Shown in pieces: positions 24,033-32,400 of a DNA stretch of 57,164 nucleotides (positions are counted from its first letter, which is position 1; every line of letters starts with the position of its first letter). The position numbers were made by a program, and so were the translations under genes. The DNA is from CAXBPY01 sp003455275 (GTDB lineage Bacteria > Bacteroidota > Bacteroidia > Chitinophagales > UBA10324). Below the pieces are notes generated by a model, which ran no database searches, was not told where the DNA came from, and was given only the letters and a program-made list of their open reading frames with translations. The DNA lies in contig CAXBPY010000014.1 in NCBI GenBank assembly GCA_963977675.1, positions 1 through 57,164 on the forward strand, given 5' to 3'.

Positions 24033-24414
24033 AAGCAACAGAATTTTTTGCTGACAATCTTTTGTGATGAAGAAAGTAAGACGCAAACAAAAACACTATT
24101 GGGAGAATCATGAATACTAAATCTATGTGAACTCCGAAAAGTGAAATGATGGAGAAGGTTGCTCCGCCCAAGTCGAAAAATAATCCGGCGTAAGCCCACT
24201 CCTTAATTCTTGGAAATCCCGGAATCAGAATTCCAATGACACCGAGAATTTTTGCAATACCAATGAACTAAACAAAATATTGCGGATACAAAAGCTTTGC
24301 AGAGATGAAATCAATTGCTTCAGGCTGATTAAGTGCATCGGGAATAGCAGTAAAAATCATGAACGCAGAAAAAATTCCGATTACAATCCAAAAAATGATA
24401 TTGATTTTTTTCAT
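24028..24414 (-). pseudogene. DoxX-like membrane protein gene with in-frame TAG
   Basis: From ATG 24412-24414 the minus strand encodes a full-length DoxX-like membrane protein of about 128 codons, with four hydrophobic segments (KINIIFWIVIGIFSAFMIFTAIPDAL; FIGIAKILGVIGILIPGF; EWAYAGLFFDLGGATFSIISLFG; LVFMILPIVFLFASYFLHHKRL). Codon 49 is TAG (24268-24270), in YPQYFV-stop-FIGIAKILG. The frame is the same and conserved on both sides, so only this codon breaks the gene. It may be a pseudogene, a base-call error, or read through. It lies in a run of small accessory genes and starts 22 bases after an SRPBCC gene. Confidence 0.78.
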
Positions 24415-24435
24415 TGATATTTTTTTGAGTTGTAA

Positions 24436-24948
24436 TTAAATTTTATCTGTTAATGAAATCATAGGAAGATAATTCATCAACTTGCTGAATGTTCCGCCCC
24501 AACCTTCATTCATTCCGGCAAATCCATCAACAAAAGTTTTTATTTCTTCTTCGCTTGCATTCAAAGCAACAGCAGTCATGTCCAAAGTTGTTTTTCCGTT
24601 TCGCTCTGTAAACACAATAGTGCTCAGCATTTCTGCTGGCCAGGTTGGAGCAAGCGGATGACGCGAAATTCCTTCGTTAACATCAGAGAATGAAACAACG
24701 AAAACTAATTTTTCCGGCCGGATAATTTCCTTGTAAATAAATCTGCCATAAAGTGTGAAGCCGTCGGGTGACTCAATGAAGTAATGAAAAATTCCGCCGG
24801 GTTTTAGCTCCAGTTTTTTTGTGGTCGCATTCATTCCTGCAGGTCCCCACCAATGATTGAGGTGTTCGGGGTTCGTCCACATTTCGAACATAAGTTCACG
24901 CGGAGCATTAAACTCACGCGAGATTTTAAATTCATTTTCTCCTTCCAT
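24436..24948 (-). CDS. SRPBCC (AHSA1-like) protein coupled to ArsR
   Basis: A 170-residue helix-grip protein: FKISREFNAPRELMFEMWTNPEHLNHWWGPAGMNATTKKLELKPGGIFHYFIESPDGFTLYGRFIYKEI, then ERNGKTTLDMTAVALNASEEEIKTFVDGFAGMNEGWGGTFSKLMNYL. The ATG lies inside the end of the ArsR gene (17-base overlap), which implies translational coupling. ArsR-SRPBCC pairs are common in this phylum; the SRPBCC protein may bind a small ligand that also acts on the regulator, but this is unproven. Confidence 0.88.
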   Translation of the reverse strand: MEGENEFKISREFNAPRELMFEMWTNPEHLNHWWGPAGMNATTKKLELKPGGIFHYFIESPDGFTLYGRFIYKEIIRPEKLVFVVSFSDVNEGISRHPLAPTWPAEMLSTIVFTERNGKTTLDMTAVALNASEEEIKTFVDGFAGMNEGWGGTFSKLMNYLPMISLTDKI

Positions 24949-25333
24949 TATTTTTAGTTTTTGGTTTTGATTTAATTCTCTTCATTGGTTTTGCTCTCGA
25001 AATTTTTGTAACTGATTTTTCCTTCGCTTGCAATTCGTTCAGGTAAATTTCAAGTGCATCTAATTTTGATTCCCAAAATTTCTTGTATTGTTCCACCCAA
25101 CTGGAAACCTCATTCAGCTTTTGCAAGCGCGCTTCGCAGTGGCGCTCTCTCCCGATTTGTTTGATAGAGATGAGTCCGCACTCAGTCAGAATTTTTATGT
25201 GTTTGGAAATGGCAGGACGGCTCTGATGAAATTTTTCCGCTACTGAATTTAAGTTCAGTGTTCGGTGAGCAATCATGTTTATGATTTCTCTCCGCGTGGG
25301 GTCAGCTATTGCCTGAAAAACATCGCGTCTCAT
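24932..25333 (-). CDS. ArsR-family transcriptional repressor
   Basis: A 133-residue winged-helix regulator: RRDVFQAIADPTRREIINMIAHRTLNLNSVAEKFHQSRPAISKHIKILTECGLISIKQIGRERHCEARLQKLNEVSSWVEQYKKFWESKLDALEIYL, then a basic tail. The metal-binding Cys motif of classical ArsR is absent, so it probably senses something else. It is the first gene of the minus-strand run reaching towards the MATE gene. Two AACC-N4-GGTT dyads just upstream (25341 and 25372) are likely its own operators. Confidence 0.92.
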   Translation of the reverse strand: MRRDVFQAIADPTRREIINMIAHRTLNLNSVAEKFHQSRPAISKHIKILTECGLISIKQIGRERHCEARLQKLNEVSSWVEQYKKFWESKLDALEIYLNELQAKEKSVTKISRAKPMKRIKSKPKTKNNGRRK

Positions 25334-25340
25334 TTTATGT

Positions 25341-25383
25341 AACCGTTTGGTTTCGGATGCAATTGTAATGAAACCTTTTGGTT
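25341..25383. promoter_or_regulatory. Paired AACC-N4-GGTT operator dyads upstream of arsR
   Basis: Two 12-base palindromes, AACCGTTTGGTT (25341-25352) and AACCTTTTGGTT (25372-25383), lie 31 bases apart, about three helical turns. They begin 8 bases upstream of the ArsR start codon, where an autorepressor would bind. The extended bases also form a larger inverted arrangement (GTAACC...GGTTTC against GAAACC...GGTTAC). Binding by ArsR is inferred from position and symmetry. Confidence 0.65.
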
Positions 25384-25474
25384 ACACAAATTTTCTTTGA
25401 AATTATTTTTAGGATGGGTGACGAATGAGGGATGAAGGCATATCATTTCTGAATTTATGTTTGCTCTCACTCCA

Positions 25475-26161
25475 ATGCGCAAAACATTATTCACTCTCTT
25501 ACTTCTGCTGACAGGTTTCTTCAGCCGTGCACAATCTGAAAAAGAAATCACCATCAGCATTCAGCCAAAATTTCAAAACAGTGCGCTTGAATTAGGAAAA
25601 AAATATTTCACTTCAACAAGCGACACCATTCAATTCGAAACACTCCGCTTTTATCTCTCTTCATTTTCTTTTTACAAAAATGAGAAGCAAGTTTTTTCAG
25701 AGACAAACAGCTATCATCTCATTGATGTTTCAGCGGAAAAAACTTTGACAATAAAAATCAAAGTACCAGCTTCACTCCAGTTCGATGCGATTCATTTCAA
25801 CCTTGGAGTGGACAGCACCACCAATGTTTCCGGTGCAATGGGCGGCGACCTTGATCCTATCAATGGAATGTATTGGACCTGGCAAAGCGGCTACATCAAT
25901 CTGAAACTCGAAGGCATAAGCAGTTTGTGCAACACACGCAATCATGAATTCCAATTTCACATTGGCGGTTATGCTGCGCCAAATAATTCCGTTCAGCATG
26001 TGATTTTGAAAACCCAGTCTTCTGATTCCATCATCATTGAACTTCCACTCGATATTTTTTTCATCGAGACGGATTTGGAAAAAATAAATTCGATGATGAT
26101 CCCGGGAAACGAAGCGATTGAACTAGCTGCGCGCATTGCAAAACTTTTCCGCATAAAATAG
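25475..26161 (+). CDS. MbnP-like copper-binding protein
   Basis: A 228-residue exported protein with signal peptide MRKTLFTLLLLLTGFFSRAQ. The body has the MbnP-family pattern: YHLIDVSAEKTLTI, DAIHFNLGVDSTTNVSGAMGGDLDPINGMYWTWQSGYINLKLEG, CNTRNHEFQFHIGGYAAPNNSVQ. MbnP proteins bind copper, and in studied cases the partner MbnH oxidises a conserved Trp to kynurenine; WTWQ may hold that Trp. The gene ends 2 bases before the dihaem enzyme gene, which supports the pairing. ATG 25475 was preferred over 25457 because it starts the signal peptide. Confidence 0.83.
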   Translation: MRKTLFTLLLLLTGFFSRAQSEKEITISIQPKFQNSALELGKKYFTSTSDTIQFETLRFYLSSFSFYKNEKQVFSETNSYHLIDVSAEKTLTIKIKVPASLQFDAIHFNLGVDSTTNVSGAMGGDLDPINGMYWTWQSGYINLKLEGISSLCNTRNHEFQFHIGGYAAPNNSVQHVILKTQSSDSIIIELPLDIFFIETDLEKINSMMIPGNEAIELAARIAKLFRIK

Positions 26162-26163
26162 AA

Positions 26164-27174
26164 ATGAGGAAACTGATTTTTGTTTTTTCAATTCTTCTCT
26201 CGTTGGTGCTCGCCGCATTTGTAACCGAAACAAATTTTCAGTTTGTGATTCCGAAAGGATTTCCAAAACCCGTTTATGATTTCAAAAAAAATCCTCTCAC
26301 ACATGAGAAGATAGAATTAGGAAGAAAACTTTTTTATGATCCTGTGCTTTCAAAAGACAGCACTATTTCCTGCGCAACCTGTCATTCACCATTCACTGCA
26401 TTTGCTCACACTGATCATGCGCTGAGCCACGGCATCGGAGGAAAATTCGGAAACAGAAATGCCCCCTCTCTCTCGAATCTCGCATGGGGCAGTGCTTTCA
26501 TGTGGGATGGAGCGGTAAATCACTTAGACATGCAGGCGCTCGCGCCGATGAGTAATCCCGTGGAGATGGATGAAAGCATTGCGCATGTGGTGAACAAGCT
26601 GAGCCACTCACACACTTACCGAAAATTATTTTTCGATGCGTTCGGTGATTCAACCATTACTGGTGAATTTGTTTTGAAGTCACTTTCGCAATTCATGCTC
26701 ACATTGGTGAGTGCTGATTCGAAATATGATAAGGTGAAACGCGGAGAAACTGATTTTACTCCGAATGAACTTCATGGTTATAAATTATTTCAGAAGAATT
26801 GTTCTTCGTGTCACACGGAACCGCTTTTCACCAATGAAAAATTTGAGAACAACGGACTCTATGTAGATGCAACACTTAAAGATTCAGGGCGAATGAAAGT
26901 GACACACAATCCTGATGATTACCTGAAGTTCAAAGTTCCTTCGCTGCGAAATGTGCAATACACTTACCCTTACATGCACGACGGAAGATTTAAAACACTG
27001 ACACAAGTGATAAATAATTACATGGGAGGAATTCAGCAGAGCGCGACACTCAGTCCGCAACTGAAGAAAGGGATTTCATTCAGTGAAATGGAAAAATCTG
27101 ATTTGATTTCATTCCTCTACACACTTACTGATACTGCATTTCTTCACAGCAAAATTCACAACTCTCCCCGATAA
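26164..27174 (+). CDS. Dihaem cytochrome-c peroxidase/MbnH-type enzyme
   Basis: A 336-residue periplasmic protein with an N-terminal hydrophobic export segment and two c-type haem sites: SCATCHSPFTAFAH near residue 73 and CSSCHTEPLFTNE near 217. Other family features are LGRKLFYDPVLS, GNRNAPSLSNLAW, MQALAPMSNPVEM and KFKVPSLRNVQYTYPYMHDGRFKTLTQVINNY. Family members reduce peroxide or, as MbnH, carry out tryptophan oxidation of MbnP. The 2-base gap to the MbnP-like gene points to the latter role. Confidence 0.9.
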   Translation: MRKLIFVFSILLSLVLAAFVTETNFQFVIPKGFPKPVYDFKKNPLTHEKIELGRKLFYDPVLSKDSTISCATCHSPFTAFAHTDHALSHGIGGKFGNRNAPSLSNLAWGSAFMWDGAVNHLDMQALAPMSNPVEMDESIAHVVNKLSHSHTYRKLFFDAFGDSTITGEFVLKSLSQFMLTLVSADSKYDKVKRGETDFTPNELHGYKLFQKNCSSCHTEPLFTNEKFENNGLYVDATLKDSGRMKVTHNPDDYLKFKVPSLRNVQYTYPYMHDGRFKTLTQVINNYMGGIQQSATLSPQLKKGISFSEMEKSDLISFLYTLTDTAFLHSKIHNSPR

Positions 27175-27234
27175 TTATTTTTGTCAAAAAATCATTTAAC
27201 AATTTTTACCTAACAAAAAATAATTCTCATAAAG

Positions 27235-28416
27235 ATGAAAAAAATGTTGCTCGCCGCATTTCTCGTTTCTGCAATTTCAGTTCATGCACAAGTCACCGAC
27301 CCAATGATTACCGGCTGGTGGTTTAACACAACAGGAAATATGTATAACGGAATTCTCACTGATGTAGAAGCCGTTTTTTATGATGCATCCAATGTGTATG
27401 TGAAGACGAGTGGAATTCCACACTATTATCAAGATGGGCAAAGCGTAAACAATGGAAGTGACCTGAATGCAACATGGGTATTGCCGCGCACACAAACTCC
27501 ATCAGGTTCACCAACCGGAATACAAGGCGGACAAAATGGATTGATGATAGATGGCTCAGTGAGCTTTACACCTGGCGATGCTCAGAGCTATAACAATGCA
27601 GGAGTCTGGAATCGCCTCGCTTACTACTTTGAATATAATGACATGGATCCGAGTAACGGACACAGTACACCAAACAATGTTTATCACCATCACTTCGATA
27701 ACCTGATGCTGCATACATGGGACTCTACTGTCCACTCACCCATTGTTGGATATTCATGGGATGGTTATCCGGTATATGGCCCATTTGGTTATGTTAATAC
27801 TAACGGGACTGGTGGAATTACAAGAATGAAAACAAGCTACCAGAAATATACTTATACCACTCGCACCAATGGTCCAAATGTTAATGCTCAGTATCCTATC
27901 GGTTGCTTCATTGAAGACTGGCATTATGTTGCCGGTTCAGGTGATCTTGATGAGCACAACGGGCGTTTTTGTATAACACCTGAATATCCATCCGGCACCT
28001 ATGCATACTTTACTACAGTGGATACGGCTTTGAATCCGGTTTATCCATATTTTATAGGACCAACATTTTATGGAACCTATACGAACACGAACATTGGACC
28101 AAGTGGCGGCAGCGCAACAGTGCCGGGCACAGCCACACAATACAATCCTTCTACTTATGCAGAGCAAATTGCTAAAATCACAGAAGGAATCTCAGTGTAT
28201 CCGGTTCCTGTGGTGAATAGCCTTACCATTGAATTAACAAAACCCGATAATTACTTGGTGAACCTGTATAATCTGAAAGGTGAAATCATTCAAACAAGAA
28301 ATATTTCTGCTACGGATAAGCTGAACATGCGCAATCTTGCTCACGGAATTTATTTTATTGAAGTGAAGGACCTGAACACCAACAGCGGTTTTGTGCAGCG
28401 GATAGTGAAGCAGTAG
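27235..28416 (+). CDS. Secreted YHYH-domain protein with T9SS sorting tail
   Basis: A 393-residue product with a signal peptide (MKKMLLAAFLVSAISVHA), a YHYH-type domain in the centre (NNVYHHHFDNLMLHTWDSTVHSPIVGYSWDGYPVYGPFGYV, then IEDWHYVAGSGDLDEHNGRFCITPEYPSGTYAYF), and a type IX secretion sorting domain from about residue 315 (ISVYPVPVVNSLTIEL ... NLAHGIYFIEVKD ... RIVKQ). His-rich motifs suggest metal binding. It follows the MbnP/MbnH-like pair by 60 bases on the same strand and may act with them in copper handling at the cell surface; this is inference. Confidence 0.87.
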   Translation: MKKMLLAAFLVSAISVHAQVTDPMITGWWFNTTGNMYNGILTDVEAVFYDASNVYVKTSGIPHYYQDGQSVNNGSDLNATWVLPRTQTPSGSPTGIQGGQNGLMIDGSVSFTPGDAQSYNNAGVWNRLAYYFEYNDMDPSNGHSTPNNVYHHHFDNLMLHTWDSTVHSPIVGYSWDGYPVYGPFGYVNTNGTGGITRMKTSYQKYTYTTRTNGPNVNAQYPIGCFIEDWHYVAGSGDLDEHNGRFCITPEYPSGTYAYFTTVDTALNPVYPYFIGPTFYGTYTNTNIGPSGGSATVPGTATQYNPSTYAEQIAKITEGISVYPVPVVNSLTIELTKPDNYLVNLYNLKGEIIQTRNISATDKLNMRNLAHGIYFIEVKDLNTNSGFVQRIVKQ

Positions 28417-28440
28417 TTCTTTCGTCAAAACATTCAATCG

Positions 28441-28465
28441 GACAATTGAAATAATTTCAGTTGTC
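28441..28465. terminator. Hairpin between convergent genes
   Basis: A near-perfect inverted repeat, GACAATTGAAAT against ATTTCAGTTGTC with one wobble position, lies in the 92-base gap between the YHYH gene and the convergent cytidylate kinase gene. It has no long U-tract on either side, so it is a weak candidate for a bidirectional terminator. Confidence 0.4.
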
Positions 28466-28508
28466 TGAGTTCATCATTACCTTCCCGATGGAGGGTTGAG
28501 TTTCGGTT

Positions 28509-29213
28509 TTAGATTTTCACTGATTTCTCCAACTCACTGATTTTTTCTTTCACAAGGTTGTAAGCAAATTCTAATTGCTGATCTTCCGTGAGGTGAGTGT
28601 TATCGAGCTCCACTGCATCACCCGCTTTATAGAGCGGGCTTGCCACGCGGTGACTGTCTTCATAATCGCGGCTCTCTAAATTGTGAACCACTTCTTCCAT
28701 TGTTACACTCATTCCTTTTGCCTGCAGCTCTTCAAATCTTCTCTGCGCACGAACATGTTCATCCGATGTCAGGAATATTTTAAGTTCTGCATGAGGAAAT
28801 ACCACAGTTCCTATATCACGACCATCCATTGTGATTCCTTTTTTCTTCCCCATCTCCTGCTGCTGGCTTACAAGAAAGGCACGCACATCTTTATCAGCAC
28901 TCACCGGGCTTACTTCATTGCTGATTCGCATGGAGCGGATTTCTTCTTCCACTGCCTTCCCATTCAGCATCGTTTCCGGAATGCCTGTGTCAGGATTGTA
29001 TCGGAAAGTGATAGTGATGTGTTTCAGTGCATCGAGCAACTGCGGCTTATCACGAAAGTCAATATGATTATCGAGCAGGTATAATGTCACGGCGCGATAC
29101 ATGGCACCTGAATCAATGTAGGTGTAACCTAAACGCTTTGCGAGTTGCCTTGCCAGCGTGCTCTTGCCGCACGAAGCATGACCATCTACAGCAACAATTA
29201 TTTTCAGTTCCAT
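28509..29213 (-). CDS. cmk: Cytidylate kinase
   Basis: CMP/dCMP kinase of 234 residues, part of pyrimidine nucleotide supply. It has P-loop DGHASCGKSTLARQLAKRLG at residue 10, YIDSGAMYRAVTLYLL, ITMDGRDIGTVVFPHAELKIFLTSDEHVRAQRR (CMP-binding and lid regions) and SRDYEDSHRVASPLYKAGDAVELDNTHLT near the end. The open frame extends to 29273, but MELKIIVAVDG at 29213 matches the family start and was chosen. Confidence 0.95.
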   Translation of the reverse strand: MELKIIVAVDGHASCGKSTLARQLAKRLGYTYIDSGAMYRAVTLYLLDNHIDFRDKPQLLDALKHITITFRYNPDTGIPETMLNGKAVEEEIRSMRISNEVSPVSADKDVRAFLVSQQQEMGKKKGITMDGRDIGTVVFPHAELKIFLTSDEHVRAQRRFEELQAKGMSVTMEEVVHNLESRDYEDSHRVASPLYKAGDAVELDNTHLTEDQQLEFAYNLVKEKISELEKSVKI

Positions 29214-29334
29214 CCGCAACAAATGAAATGAAAAGTGATGAGCATTAAAAACTGTTTGCACTATTGATGTCATCTTGCTTGCAATCGGAGTTTACATTGT
29301 GAGAGACAGCGGCAATGATGGAGTTGCCATGAGG

Positions 29335-29380
29335 AAGTTTGTGAAGGAGTAATCTCCAGATCTCCTTCGTCGCCAAACTT
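29335..29380. repeat. Nested inverted repeat, possible degenerate palindromic element
   Basis: Within the 228-base gap between cmk and the metalloprotease gene, AAGTTTG (29335-29341) pairs with CAAACTT (29374-29380) and AAGGAG (29344-29349) pairs with CTCCTT (29362-29367) inside it, giving a nested hairpin around AGATCT. It resembles the imperfect intergenic palindromes that occur as dispersed elements in many genomes, but only one copy is seen here. No gene is visible in this gap. Confidence 0.45.
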
Positions 29381-29441
29381 TATTTGCCTGTGTGCTTCAC
29401 CCGATTATTTTCGGTGCGCCAAAAAAACCAAACCTCACTTC

Positions 29442-32400
29442 ATGAAAAAAGTACTCTCCGTTGCGCTCATTGTTTGCGCAGCTATTTCAGTTTCAGCTAA
29501 AGAAATCAGAGGAACTGCAGCAAACCAAATGATCAAGGGAACGAACCGGATTTTTATTAATGATAAAAATGGTTTCCCAACTTTCATTTACATGGCCCCC
29601 GGTCAGGAAATTGCTCCTGCACTTTTTCAGCGCTGGATGCGTGCGGCATTTCATTCAACCAATCAACTTGGCTGGCAGGAACTTTATACTTCAAAAGATG
29701 AAAGCGGCAAATCACATGTTCACTACATCGAAACCTGGAATGGCGTTCCTGTAACAGGTTCCATGTGGATCACACACATTCAGAACGGAAAAATTATTTC
29801 TTGCAATGGTTGGTTTGTTCCTGTAATCAATTCCACCACCGATTATTCAATCAGCGAATCTGTGGCTCTTGGTTTTGCTCTTTCCGACATCAACGCACAG
29901 ACTTATCGCTGGCAAAGTCCGGTGTATGAGCAAATGGCCCGTGAACAACAGCAAAGCGCTACAGCTACCTGGTATCCGAAAGGAGAATTGTACTATGCCT
30001 CTGTAAATGGAGACAATAAAAATTTCCGCCTGTGTTACAGATTTGATGTGTACGCAATTTCACCTCTTAGCAGAAATTATATTTATGTAGATGCGAACAC
30101 CGGAGAAATTATAAGTAAAGAAAACAGAATTCACACGGCTGATGTTTTAGGAACAGCCCACACTCAGTATCTCGGAATTGAAACCATTACTACCGATAGT
30201 TTTGCAGGTGGTTACCGTTTGCGTGAAGCAGGTCGGGGAAATGGAATTGAAACTTACAACATGCTTACCGGAATTGACTATGCTGCTGCCGTTGATTTCA
30301 CTGATGCTGATAATGACTGGAACAATGTAAATGCAGCTATGGATGAATATGCAACAGATGCGCACTATGGTGCTGAGATGACATACGATTATTATATGCT
30401 AAATCACAATCGTAACAGTATTGATGACGCAGGTATGTTGCTCTATAGCTATGTACATTACGATGTAAATTACAGCAATGCATTTTGGGATGGAGCTGAA
30501 ATGACTTATGGAGATGGCAATAACACTCCTTTCACCGCACTAGATGTTTGTGGTCACGAAATCACTCATGGTGTTACTGAACACACCTGCAATCTTGCGG
30601 GTGGCGGCGAACCCGGAGCTATGAATGAAGGATTCAGTGATTGCATAGGAACCGCCATTGAATATTATGCGGGCGGCGCAACTGCCGACTGGACAGTCGG
30701 AGAAGATCTTGGATTTGTAATTCGTGATATGGCCAATCCGGCTAACTCTGGAAATCCTGACACTTACCAGGGAAACAATTGGGATTTCATTACACAGGAA
30801 GTTCATCAGAACAGCACTATTATCAGTCATTGGTTTTATCTTTTATCAGTTGGTGGCACCGGAACTAATGACAATGGATATACATACAATGTACCGGCTC
30901 ACGGAATTGCCACTGCATCTGATATTGCATACAATGCCTGGAGAGATTATATGTTTTCAAATGCGCAATATATTGATGCAAGACAGGCCACGCTCAATTC
31001 AGCCACCGATCTTTTTGGAGCATGTTCAAGCGAAGTTCTGGATGTTGCTGAAGGATGGCATGCAGTAGGAGTTGGAGGCGCATTTAATGATACAGTAAAT
31101 GTTGATTTCTCTCAGGACATCACAACATCATGCACAGCTCCTGCTACTTTTATTTTTCAAAACCTAAGTTCGAATGTCAGTGTTTACAATTGGGATTTTG
31201 GTGATGGAACTACAAGCACTGCAATAAATCCTTCTCATACTTACACCAGCTATGGAACCTATGATGTGAAGTTGACCGGTAGCGGAAGTTGTGGAAACGA
31301 TTCAGTTCTTTATGCCGGACTTATTCAAATCGACTCGACACTTCCTTGTGTTTATATGATGCCACTTACCGGAAGCTCTACTCTTACAAGCTGTTCTGGT
31401 TTACTCTATGATGATGGTGGGCCGAGCGGTAATTATCAGAACAATGAAGATGTAATTACAACCATTGCTCCTCCCGGTGCAACCGGATTGACACTTACTT
31501 TCACTTCATTTAATTATGAAAATAATTATGATTATTTGTATATCTATGATGGACCTTCAACAGCCAGCCCATTGATTGGTCAATATGACAATAACAATTT
31601 ACCAAACGGAGGAACCATAGTTGCCAGCGGAAATTCTTTAACACTTGAATCTACTTCAGATCAGGGTTTGGTCCTCGACGGTTTTGCTGCAAGCTGGCAA
31701 TGCACCACAGCCTTGCCCGGAGTAGATTTCATTACCGATTTCACATCTACCTGTTCTGGCGATATTCATTTTACAGATCTTACAACTAATTCTCCACAAT
31801 CATGGTTATGGAATTTTGGTGATGGTTTTACATCGACATTACAAAACCCATCTCATAACTATGCTGCTAACGGCACTTATACTGTAACTCTTACTGTAAC
31901 CAACGCTATCGGCACAGATTCTTTGGTTCAAACAAATCTTATTACAGTGAATCATCCTAACGGACCTGTTGGTCTGAATGGAAACAACTGCGCAACCGGC
32001 ACAGTTGACCTCAATGCAACAGGTGGTGGTGGTTCGCTTGTTTGGTTTGATGCACCTACAGGAGGCAACCAGGTTGGCACCGGATCTACTTTCACTACTC
32101 CTTACCTTTCATCTACCACCAATTATTATGTTGAAGAGGAGGTAATCGCTGCTCCAATTTTTGGAGGAGCTCCTGACAATACGATTGGTCTCGGAGGTAA
32201 TTACAATAACCCTAACAATGACCGCTTTGAATATTTTGATGTTTATGCTCCAATACATCTGACTTCAGTTGTTGTATACGCTCAAGGAACAGCCAACCGG
32301 ACTTTTCAATTACTGGATGCCGGAGGAAATATTTTGCTTGATACAACAATTAATGTCGCTGATGGAACACAGGAAGTTTTTCTAAACTGGGATTTACCCG

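Noticed and set aside
12445..24414. Genetic code change with TAG read as an amino acid
   Set aside because: TAG ends several intact genes in the window at the expected place (26159, 28414, 50222, 51606 and the SRPBCC gene ending at 23109), and only two frames contain an internal TAG.
20779..25333. Horizontally acquired defence island
   Set aside because: The small genes (YciI, PhnB, SRPBCC, DUF1801, DoxX, ArsR, MATE) are ordinary stress or metabolic families, and no integrase, transposase, nuclease or helicase is present.
25475..28416. Methanobactin biosynthesis cluster
   Set aside because: MbnP/MbnH-like genes are present but there is no precursor peptide, MbnB or MbnC gene; the pair also occurs without methanobactin.
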